A stretch of 64,000 nucleotides of DNA from Apodemus sylvaticus (Eukaryota > Chordata > Mammalia > Rodentia > Muridae), in assembly GCF_947179515.1 (NCBI RefSeq), contig NC_067473.1:85280013-85344012 (forward strand), given 5' to 3'. Shown piece by piece: positions 12,005-21,349 of the stretch. Position 1 is the first letter of the stretch. Each line of letters begins with the position of its first letter. Position numbers and translations under genes: made by a program. The notes beneath the pieces were generated by a model. It saw nothing but the letters and a program-made list of their open reading frames with translations, ran no database searches and was not told the origin of the DNA.

Positions 12005-12655
12005 CCCACACCATCCTACAGTCATAACTCTGATTCATTATTGTTCCTGTCTGAAAGAATTACAGTGATGGAAATGGAAAGAAGCTCAAGGAAAAGAAGG
12101 CCCAGTGGCAGGTCCAAAGTGGGATCCAGCTAAAAAGGTGGCCCAAAGGCCTGACACTATTATTGAGACTGTGGAGTGCTCACAAAAAGGGACCTAGCGT
12201 GATAGCACTCTGGAAGACCCAACAAGCAGCTGAAAGAGTTAGAAACAGATATTTGCACCCAATCAATAGACAGAAGCAGCTGTTTTTGAATTAGGGAAAG
12301 CTGAATAAAGCTGAGGGCAACCCTGTATGGGGACCAGCAGTCTGAATTAATCTGGGCCCCAGTGATCTTTCAAACACAGGACCACCCAACAGGTAGCATT
12401 AACCAGCTTATATGAAGCCCCTAACTCACATACAGTAGAGGACTGCTGGCTCTGTGTTCATTCAGAGATGATGTACCTAACTATCAAGAGATGGGAGGAC
12501 CTAAGGTGTTTAGAGGTCAGGTGGAGTAGGGATGGGGAAATCCATGTGGAGACAGCAGAGAGTGAAGAAGATATGGGATATGGAACAATTGGAGGGTGGA
12601 CAGGAGTTGACAGGATGGGAATAAAACATGCAGTGTATAAAAAGTAATAATACAA
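12005..12655 (+). repeat. Interspersed repeat 'R1', 3' part
   Basis: Shares the order gatggaaatgg..aagaaggcccagt, cctgacactat, caacaagcagctgaaagag, gaccagcagtctcaat-like, gcagaggactgc and a tail ending tgggaataaaa with 44650-45240 and 62600-63110. It continues the copy broken at 10995. No open frame was supported. Confidence 0.65.
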
Positions 12656-12807
12656 AGGGGAAATATATGTTAAGTTCTACAATTCTAAAAGCTTCTTTAT
12701 AAAAAACGTTAGAATAAATAGGAAATCCAAGTTAGTAATTAATGAATCAAACATATAGGTATGTTAGATACATTTATTTAATTATAGAATAAGCTTCATT
12801 TAGTTCA
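12656..12807. other. Short AT-rich spacer
   Basis: Nothing recognised between R1 and the next L1 fragment. Confidence 0.4.
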
Positions 12808-13007
12808 CCCTGGAAAAAGCAAGATCTCTCATCAAACCCAAAAAGAAGTTAACCAATCAAATTTAAAAAATAACATCAAAAATGACAGGAAATAACAATC
12901 ACTATTCCTTAATATCTCTTAACATCAGTGAACTCAATGCCCCAATAAAAAGACATAGACTAACCGACTGGATACATAAACAGGACCCTACATTTTGCTG
13001 CACACAG
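12808..13007 (+). mobile_element. L1 fragment spanning ORF1 end to ORF2 start
   Basis: Contains the end-of-ORF1 sequence ccctggaaaaagcaaga, the inter-ORF spacer, and the first roughly 40 codons of ORF2 (MTGNNNHYSLISLN, KRHRLTDWIHKQDPTFCC). It stops abruptly where an LTR-like sequence begins at about 13008. Confidence 0.9.
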
Positions 13008-13100
13008 GTTTTGTTAGTATTCTGCCTAAGCTCCACCCAACACTTACCTGTTGCCAGGTATGCCTGCCCACTTGTTTTGTATCCTAGCACTAGTGCAGAG
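13008..13100 (+). mobile_element. LTR 5'-end fragment, forward
   Basis: tgttagtattctgcctaagctcc..cttacctg..gccaggtatgcc matches, on the opposite strand, the outer end of the reverse LTR at 13600-13990. It is probably a truncated LTR copy. It and its partner form inverted ends of a segment of about 980 bp. Confidence 0.55.
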
Positions 13101-13600
13101 CACCTCCTCTGGCCATGATCTACCTCAACTGGAACTGTGGCAGGGGTACAGCAGGCTGGGACCAGGACACTGGCACAATAGTGGCTGTATGGCAGAATTG
13201 TTTGTTTCGCACAACAGCAGGTGGGCTCGCACTACCACTGTAGCAGAACAAACATAGACTGTTTGTCCCAGTGGGTAGGGTAGGAGAACTAGGAGAGGGG
13301 AATAAGAACAGTTTAGGCAAACACAGCAAATTAGTAGTTCACAGATGAGGGAAAAGGGAAAAATTACAGACTCCTATCCAATGCCACGGTAGCTCCAAAT
13401 TACCCTAGGACTATGTAAATTGTTACGGTGACCAGTGGAGAGTGGTTAGCTTACCATCAGGGCTAGCAAGCAAGGTTGTGGCTTAAATGGCAAAACTGGC
13501 AAGCATACCTGAAATGTTTCTCGTTCCAAGCCAATGCATCAATGAAGGGGGCATAAAAAGAGAGAGAGGGTTTAGGGAGTGTGGCACGGTGGTATGGGGG
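13101..13600. other. Segment between two inverted LTR ends, unidentified
   Basis: GC-moderate sequence lying between the forward and reverse LTR pieces. It may be LTR or proviral internal sequence, but I recognise no gag, pol or env motif. Open frames on the minus strand, such as 13483-14067, run from this segment through the LTR and are not supported. Confidence 0.35.
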
Positions 13601-13990
13601 AAGGGTGTGCCTAGGTGGGCCCATACGCATGCACCTCTTCCCCCTGAGGGACCACACGCACACAGACATGGTATAGAATAGAATTTATTCAGGGCAGAGT
13701 ATGGGAGATAATGGTATAGTGGAGTAAAGAAAGGCAGACAGAGAGAGAGAATAGAGAGTAGAGAGTAGATAAGTGGAGGCTGCTCATGACCACATGGAGA
13801 GGGGGGAAGGGGAGGAGAGCCCAAGATGGGCAGAGACATGAGAGTGTGATAAGAAAGAATAAAGAGAGAGAGGAGGGACAAGTATCCCCTTTTATAATGG
13901 GCCAGGTCTATGGGGTGGGGCATACCTGGCTGCTGCCAGGTAAGTGTAGGGTGGAGCTTAGACAGAATATCAACAGTATTTACATGTATG
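13601..13990 (-). mobile_element. LTR, reverse strand
   Basis: Read on the minus strand it starts tgttgatattctg, has the tacctggcagcagccaggtatgcc block, a TATA box (ttataaaagggg, about 13887-13901), a pyrimidine-rich R/U5 and an aataaa signal at about 13681-13687. It is the same family as the LTR at 10996-11500. The outer boundary abuts a reverse-strand L1 fragment. Confidence 0.65.
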
Positions 13991-13997
13991 GTTATTA

Positions 13998-14340
13998 AGA
14001 GTTTTGCTGGGTATAGTAGCCTGGGATGACATTTTTGTTCTCTTATGGTATGAATGACATTTCCCAACTTCTTCTGGTTTTGAGAATATCTTTTGAGAAG
14101 TCTTGTGTTATCCTTATAGGCATGCCTTTATATGTTAATTGACCATTTTCCATTATAGCTTTCAATATTCTTTCTTTCTTGTCTGCATTTGGTGTTTTGA
14201 TTATTATGTGGTAGCAGAAATTTCTGGTCCAACCTATTTGATGTTCTTTTGGCTTCTTATATGTCTATGGACATTTCTTTCATTAGATTGGAAAGGATTG
14301 CTGTCACCTCTTCTAGAAGCTTGTAAACTATTATAGTGGT
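13998..14340 (-). mobile_element. L1 ORF1 fragment, reverse strand
   Basis: The reverse complement carries the CQ..LLYPAKL-type ORF1 C-terminal codons next to the LTR edge, then more upstream ORF1 sequence (EAYRTPN region) in degenerate form. It is an old fragment with no usable frame. Confidence 0.65.
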
Positions 14341-14454
14341 TGTTGTTGTAAAAGGATGAAAACACAAAAATAGAACAACAGAATATAGCAAGAGAGATAA
14401 ACAGAATATAGCAAGAACAACTGCTTGGTGAAGGGTTTTATTCTGATTTACAAA

Positions 14455-15110
14455 ACTAAATCAAATCTGATGATGGCATATTGTGGCTTTAAGGGCCTGG
14501 GATATGATTAAGAAGCTAGGGAAAAAAATCTACCTCATTCATGAAGGTAATACAGGAAACTACAGGAGCATTTTCAGATTTCATACATATAATGGCCATT
14601 GATAGAAATATTGGCCACCAAAAAGCAAATAATGAATGTAAGAGTACATTCAGACCATTGAAAGCACAAGGAGCCCTAATAGATGAGTGGATAAAAGAAA
14701 TTAATATTATTGGTTTTCTGGAGCATCATGCAAATATCATAGGGCAAGCTGTAGTTAGAAGAAATACAAACACCCAATATTTTAATTGTTATGAATTTGG
14801 CTCTATCCAAGACATTATATGGCTAGAAGATTTGGATATCAAAAGAGTAGGTACATTTGATCTAGAGAATATGGTGTTTATAGAAGAGAAAATGCAGGTT
14901 CTGGCTATGATGGACCACAAACTTTTAGAGAGAATTGTAGCCTCTCTAGAAAGGTCAAACATTGGTCAAAAGATTTCTAGTCCAAAAGAGACATATGAGG
15001 TAATCTGTTGTATTTGAGAAACCTGTGAGCTCACGATCCCACAATAAACAATCAAAGCTGTCTTCCATTGGTCAGTGAGAAAGTTACAAGCAGGCAAGAA
15101 AATCAAAATT
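14455..15110 (+). pseudogene. ERV-A gag remnant (capsid C-terminus and degraded zinc knuckle)
   Basis: Retroviral Gag capsid/nucleocapsid remnant. A 158-codon open stretch (14541-15017) shows a capsid major-homology-like region, the FRPLKAQGALIDEWIKE segment, and a decayed CCHC zinc knuckle (FNCYEFGSIQ, about 14780-14820) in which the Gly and some metal ligands are replaced. The following segment (ISSPKETYEV, near 14980) recurs in ERV-B at about 29400, so both belong to one betaretrovirus-like family. There is no start, matrix or full capsid, so it is non-functional. Confidence 0.75.
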
Positions 15111-15479
15111 TAGTAGTTCTGATCTTATACCTGCCACAGAAGGGAGTACAGCTATAGGCATGGCCACAGATATGCCTTTTATCCTAGCACCAAAAGCCGA
15201 ATGTTACAAATTGACCACTGGTTTGTATGGTCCTTTAAACTAATGAACACTGAAAATAATCTTTGGAATTATAAGGTTAACATTCATGAATTTATTGTGC
15301 ATCCCTGTATAGTAGATGGGGATAGCAAGCAAGAAATTGTCATTATGGCATATCTGAGAAAGAAAATGTAAAGAGATGCAGGGAATATAATTGCTCAACA
15401 GCTGTTGTTTCTTTACATTAAGGGCAAGGTTAATCCAGTAAAAAAGACAGGAGCTATTGGGAGTAGTTGAAAACCTGTG
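15111..15479 (+). pseudogene. ERV-A dUTPase-like remnant
   Basis: Degenerate dUTPase, a nucleotide-hydrolysing domain fused upstream of protease in betaretrovirus-like elements. KLTTGLYGPL near 15210 corresponds to LTTGTYGPLSSG in ERV-B. The IVDGDSKQEIVIMAY segment near 15315 and the IIAQQLLFLYIKGK end near 15400 follow. It has several stops (for example near 15239 and 15368). It is cut at 15479 by a retro-insertion and ERV-A resumes at 16631. Confidence 0.75.
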
Positions 15480-16055
15480 GTTTTTTTTAATTAGATATAT
15501 TCATTATTTACATTTCAAATGTTTCCCCTTTCCTGGTTCCTCCCTCCCCAAAAGTCCCATAAGCCCTCTTCCCTCCCCATGTTCCCCAATCAACCCCTTC
15601 CTGCCTCCCTGTCCTATTATTTCCCTACACTGCTGCATCAAGCCTTTCCTGGACCAGGGGCCTCTCCTTTCTTCTTCTTGGACATCATTTGATATGTGAA
15701 TTGTGTCTTGGGTATTCTGAGCTTCTGGTCTAATATCCACTTATCAGTGAGTGCATACCATGTGTGTTCTTTTGTGATTGGGTTACCTCATTTAGGATGA
15801 TATTTTCCAGCTCCACTCATTTGCCTAAGAATTTCATGAATTCATTGTTTTTAATAGCTGAGTAGTATTTCATAGTGTAAACATACCACATTTTCTGTAT
15901 CCATTCTGCTGTTGGGGGACATTTGGGTTCTTTCCAGCTTCTGGCTATTATAAATAGGGCTGCTATGAACATAGTAGAGCATGTGTCTTTATTATATGCT
16001 GGGGAATCCTCTGGGTATATGCCCAGGAGTGGTATAACTGGGTCCTCCAGTAGAA
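15480..16055 (-). mobile_element. L1 3' end, reverse strand, within ERV-A
   Basis: Poly(T) at 15481 is followed by the reverse complement of an L1 3' UTR and the ORF2 C-terminal coding region (EDPVIPLLGIYPED to the stop near 15740). The 5' truncation lies near 16055. It forms the left part of a composite insertion bounded by a shared target-site duplication (15469-15479 and 16631-16641). Confidence 0.85.
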
Positions 16056-16630
16056 TCATGCACCCCCAAAAAAGGAATCAAAAAAATAAAAAAGATATTC
16101 AGTAATAAAAGAGTAAAAGAATTACCATCTATTGATTTACCATGAAATTGTAGCAGCAAAAACATACAAATCCATGGTGAACCTAATGACCTTTCCCTGT
16201 ATTTTTTGTGCATTAATATTACTATATAACTTATTTTCTAATCAAAAGACACGCTATTTAATTTAGTAAAAATAACATTGATGTTAGACATGCTTTGGAG
16301 TAAAGTCATTGAAAAAAATTTTCTGCTCAAAATTCTTAGAAATTGGTCTTTGTAGTCAGTTAACACAAAAATATCTCTCAGTAGACAATAAAATACTTTT
16401 CAGTAGAATTCAGGCATTTTTTTTATCTTCCTCTAGCAATAAGGAGGCATGCTGTGAATGCTAGTTCTAGGGCTTCTCTGTTCTACCGTACATCATATTT
16501 CTGCTTTTAAAGACTGTTGCATGCTAAAACTTGAGTAAATCTGTATCAGTCAAGAGATTAGACTGTTGTAGAGCAGCAATAGCACATAATTAAAAATTAC
16601 ACCATAAGCAAAAAAGAAAAAAAGGAAAAA
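16056..16630 (+). mobile_element. Unidentified segment joined to the L1, ending in an A-rich tail
   Basis: Not ERV sequence: the related provirus ERV-B has no counterpart between dUTPase and protease. It ends in an A-rich run (about 16606-16630) directly against the right target-site repeat, as a plus-strand retrotransposed cDNA would. No protein or named RNA was recognised. It could alternatively be a 5' extension of the adjoining reverse-strand L1 insert. Confidence 0.45.
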
Positions 16631-16641
16631 GAAAACTTGTG

Positions 16642-16910
16642 TTCTATTAAAAAAATATTGGTTAATAGTCAGAGGCCCAATTGAATGATGAAAATAAATG
16701 GCATTGACGTTGAATGTTTGGTAAATATAGGGGCTGATATTAATACACTTTCCCAAAATTATTGAATCCAAATGGGCTACTTCAGAAGGTTTAAACACAG
16801 TTTATAGGAATTGGTAAATTACAAGGAATAGGACAAAGTGTCCAGTAGATTAATTATGTGGTATCAAAAAGGAAAGCAGGGAAGTTGAAACATTTCATGT
16901 CTCACATACC
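16642..16910 (+). pseudogene. ERV-A protease remnant
   Basis: Aspartic protease remnant. CLVNIGADINTLSQ at about 16708-16752 aligns with the retroviral protease active-site loop, but the catalytic Asp and the following Thr are replaced (N-I-G-A). Stops follow near 16752 and 16808. The downstream SL.ELVNY.E block recurs in ERV-B near 28740. Inactive. Confidence 0.65.
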
Positions 16911-17299
16911 CATACATTTTTGGAGAAAGAATCTCTCACCACAATAGGGCATGCCAATTAATATTCCTGCAATCCCAAGAACATCAAATGAGGAAATTAA
17001 GAGTGGCATAGTAACTGTTTTGGAGGAAGTTATTGATGCAGGCAAGTGAGAAATTTCATAAGCTGAGCTGTGCCATTGATCTAAAAACAGGACCACAAAA
17101 GATTAAATTTGCAAATGAAAAAAAAGGGGCCTCTTCTGACATACCAACAGCCCCACCCCTAATATGGTTATAAAGCATGTATGACAAAAGCAGTGGACCA
17201 TAACAGAAGAAACATTGCAGATACTTGAACATATGGTAAAAAACTGCTGGGGGCTCAGTATACTGAAGACTCTAAAAGCCCATGGGATTCAACTGTATT

Positions 17300-17718
17300 G
17301 GTTGTGAAAAACAAAACAAATGGAGGATGATAACTGATGTAAGAGCACTTAATTAGGTAATTCAAGCAATGAGTATTTAAAACCTGGAATTCCTTTACCA
17401 CTTTGTGAGTGAGGTCATGACCTATAAAGTTGATTGACTTGAAAGTTTGTTTTTTTCAAGATACCCTTAAATGAGAAGAATACAGAATGTTTTGCTTCTC
17501 TGTACCTATTTTAAATAACAGTCATCCACTAAAGAGAATCCACTGGAAGGCTCATCCACAGGGAATATTAAATAGCCAAACCTTATGTCAAAATTTAGTG
17601 CAACAAACAATAGAAATAATTTGTAAGCAATTCCATCAGTCTATCTTTTATTATTGTGTGAATGAAATTTTTTTTGCCTGATTCTGACAAAGAGGTTTTA
17701 GAAAAATATATTTAAAAT
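17300..17718 (+). pseudogene. ERV-A reverse transcriptase remnant
   Basis: RT palm and fingers remnant. A degenerate 'DLK.CFF' motif lies near 17434-17460, followed by FCFSVPILNN (near 17490), KRIHWKAHPQGILNSQTLCQ (near 17535) and a decayed catalytic box YYCVNEI (about 17650-17670), where YxDD has lost both aspartates. The copy ends at about 17718, right where the lipocalin segmental duplication begins. Nonfunctional. Confidence 0.8.
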
Positions 17719-18173
17719 AATACTCCCTTTCTATATAGAGACTACCCATAATTTCTGTGACTCTTGGGAACCCTTACTAGTACAGAAGGGATAAGGGATT
17801 TGAGGAAGGTAAACCAGGAAGGGGGACAACATTTGAAATGTAAATAAATAAAAGAACAAATAAAAAATCCAAAAAATAATAGAAAAACAAACCAAACAAA
17901 CTAGGGGAGAAAAAAAGCGATTACTTAGTGAGGCATCTAGGTTAACTCTTGTTGAGAGCAGGCACTGTTCCCATAACCAGGTGTATGACCCCAGGTATGT
18001 ACCCATATAGGAAACAGTAACTGGATATTATGGAGAAATAAAAACAAAGTGTAGCTGACCTTTGATAATTTATGAGATCTTCTTTTTCCATCATTGTCCA
18101 CTTTTTTTTTTTACACATTTAAAACTCTAACAATAGATAAGAAAGAAAATATATAGAGGGAGATGGGAAGGGG

Positions 18174-18233
18174 GGAAGAGAGAGCCAGAGAGCCAGAGGC
18201 AGAGAGCCAGAGAGCCAGAGACACACACACAGA

Positions 18234-18301
<68 letters not shown>
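18174..18301 (+). repeat. (GA)n microsatellite with gagccagagagccaga lead-in
   Basis: AG-rich array, pure (GA)n at about 18235-18300. The counterpart in copy 2 (56040-56132) is a shorter imperfect gagacagagacag array. Serine/leucine-repeat open frames across it are artefacts. Confidence 0.95.
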
Positions 18302-18304
<3 letters not shown>

Positions 18305-20150
18305 GATCTAACTTCTTTTTTTCTTATTTCATCTTTGAGCTATAAGATTAACAAACCACAACCAATCTCAGTGAATGAGAAAGAGTCAGAACCAGCAATG
18401 CATGACAATCACCTAACCTAGCCAAAGAAGGTGCCTGAATTCCAAATGTCACACAACTGCAAAAACAATTTGCAGCTGCTAGATGATGGAGGAAATGATA
18501 GTCAGTTGTTGTGATAAAGCAGTCTCACAGAAAGCATTAAATGAAAGCACATTCTAATAATATTTCTCTCTGTTTTAATGAAACTAAAATCCCAAAATTC
18601 TCATTGCAGTGAAGTAAAGAGAAAAATATGAGATATTTCAGAGAGAATCTTGGAAATCTGAAAGGAGAATGTGAGGATGACAATGATCAAGATACACTAT
18701 ATATTTATATAAAATAAAAATCATATATACATATATATAAATTTTAAAATTATTTAATACCCCTCTACCACAAATTTGCAAATTCCTCAATTTTTTGTTT
18801 GAGATTTTCAACTTGTTCTTAATTATCTTTTGAAATTCACTGGCTTTCTTAGTCACTGTTGTATTGTGACAATGTCACCAAACAAGCTTGCTCTTTTTGA
18901 CATTTTTTTCTGAATGTCAGCAGGTCCGGAATATTTATCTTACACACCACTGAATTCTAATCCCATGGGTTAAAATAAAGAAATGCCAGTCACTCACAAA
19001 TACTGCCACCCAGTCTGCCAAACTTTTTTGATAATTAAAAAAATGGGAATTAACAGATCCATTGCACATTGTGCGAACCGAAATGCTTTCTGATCCTCTT
19101 CAGTTCAACATTTCATCAGCAGCTTAACACCTGTATATTTCTATTACAAAAGGAAGAGAATGTTCCGGAAGATGAAGTTTCTTCTCCTTGCTGTAGTCTT
19201 TTTGGTTTCTAAAGCTGAGGAATCCTTACCGGTATAAGGTTGGGCTTTCAGGGAGTTATGTAGGAAGAAAGGTGGATGTGGTAAATTTACCACTGACTGA
19301 ACTGACAATTAGTGTGATCTATGAACATATTGGTTCCTTTATGGCTTTTGTATTTGTAATGTATCTCATGTCTTAAAACGTTATTTGCTTTAGTTTAAAG
19401 TTCTAATAAAACTCATTTGAGCTACTTTCATTCCCTAATTTTATTTTACCTGGGTAAATGGTATGAAAATTAACTTCTTAGTAATGCCATGTTTTTTAAT
19501 GTTTGCATAATTAATTTTCTTTTCATAGTTAGAAGTCAATATACATTTGATATAATATTTCACTATTCTATATAATTCAGGGATGATTCTCCACCAATGA
19601 AATAGAAACCTCAAATCAATTTGATATCTGCAAGTCAAGCACACTATATATTGTATATTAGATGAATTGATTTCTCTCCTTTAGAGTCATTATATGAAAT
19701 AATATGTCTATATATGAAATAATATTGATATAAAAATCCAGTAATATTGCAAAAATGGACTGGTTTTGAAGTTTGGTCTTGCACATATGTGTGTCTATGT
19801 TTGTGTAGGTATGTGTGTCTGTGACTGCAGTGTTTAAAAGGAATATTGTAGCAAAAATGTAGAAATCAAGAACAAAGCCAAACAATATGTACAATTTATC
19901 TCTTTCATCCTCTGGTCTGACTGATTTCTAAAGGAACATTGGTCCTAATTCCTTTACACACAAAGACATTTGACATCAATATATGATTGCTTCTTTATTA
20001 TTTACTTAGAATGCCTTTAGTATGTGGATTTTTAAAATCTTAAAAATTTTAAAATTACTTTTCTGTTGATGCAGCATCCTAACAGGAACTTATAATCGGT
20101 TTTTTATATTTTTTCTTAATGATATTTTGCATGATATAAAAGTATTGCCA

Positions 20151-20159
20151 TGTGTGTGT

Positions 20160-20196
<37 letters not shown>
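20151..20196 (+). repeat. (TG)n microsatellite in lipocalin intron 1
   Basis: tgtgtgtg..tatgtg..(tg)n. The orthologous spot in copy 2 (about 57968-58049) has tatg repeats and (TA)n instead. Confidence 0.95.
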
Positions 20197-21148
20197 GCAA
20201 AGAAGATATAAGGCCATTATAGGGTATAAACAGAAATATACAATAATGCTATCAGAATATTATATATAAAATTTTTCTATTGCAATATTAAATATTTTCT
20301 ATTTCTTTACTTGAGTCTATACCTTACTTTTCTAACTTTAAATTTTCACTAATTTCATTTTATCATTTTATGTGTATGGTTTTTTGGTTCACATTGTACA
20401 ATATGTATATGTAACACCCACAAAGACCATAAGACATCCCTCAGAATTAAAGTTACAGAGGATTATGCATCAACAAGTGGGTGTGGGGATTCAAAATCAT
20501 ATGTCCTGATTGATGAATTTAATTCTTCTTTATTATTAGTTTTCAGGGAATTTTAATACCATCTACCTAGCAGGCAAATATTTGAGTTTGACAGCTGAAA
20601 ATAGTCAAGTGAGGATCCTAATGTGTGAGGTTAAGTATTTTAACCAATACAGAATCATGAGCATGACGTTCTATGTCAGGTAAGAAATGTTATTCACGTA
20701 GATGAAAATATTTGTTGAAATGGGAATCAATGAGGCTATTTGCTTTGCTTTGTTTAGTTGGGTAATGCTGCCAGTTAAAGTTCTGAGCTCCATTCCCATC
20801 CACAAGTCTTAATGCACACAGGAAGTCAGTCCATTCCTGACAGGAATCATAGACTGAAAAGATGATTAATGAAGCTATTTACAAACCAAAGAATAGCATT
20901 ATAGAAGATATGATTAGCCCCAGGAATATGTCTCATGTTCAGAAATATGTGTTTTCTTTAGGGGCAAATATATTTGTGATCATAAATGTGAAATAAGTAG
21001 AATTTATTGTTTAATATGTATTGTTTAGGAAAAATGGGAAGTACCAACTACACACAGTTTGGGCTGATAAAATTGAGTGGAATGTTTGCTCAGAGAAATG
21101 TGAGTAGTAATAATCCAGGATGAATTGCATTATTTATATATTCTGTAG

Positions 21149-21349
21149 GGGACGTGATCTTAACTAACAGTGTCTTCAGCAGATAAACAGTCCATTGTGT
21201 CTAAAGTTACAGAGTCTTTATTACTAAAAGAATGTCCAAGAAGAAATGGGACTGATGCCATCCCTGGGTTATGGAAGTTGTGTGATGCAGTTCGTCATTT
21301 TCCAAACATCTACTTTTATCCAGCAATTGAGGGAGGCTTACATCGAAGT
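21149..21349 (+). other. Conserved intronic open stretch in lipocalin 1 (possible alternative exon)
   Basis: Lies between exons 3 and 4, bounded by ctgtag and gtgagta, so it could be read as an exon. One frame is open from 21170 (61 codons, ending HFPNIYFYPAIEGGLHRS), and copy 2 has a parallel open frame (59578-59740, HFPMIYFYPAVEGGFRRS). Reading on from exon 3 gives an early TAA (21182), and the six-exon model is in frame without it. It resembles no lipocalin exon that I know. It may be intron. Confidence 0.3.

Noticed and set aside
13483..14067. 194-codon minus-strand open frame
   Set aside because: It crosses the LTR/L1 junction and reads pyrimidine-rich LTR sequence, so it is chance.
18119..18304. 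Serine/leucine repeat protein
   Set aside because: Pure translation of the (GA)n microsatellite. The same applies at 36791-37012 and 55859-56179.
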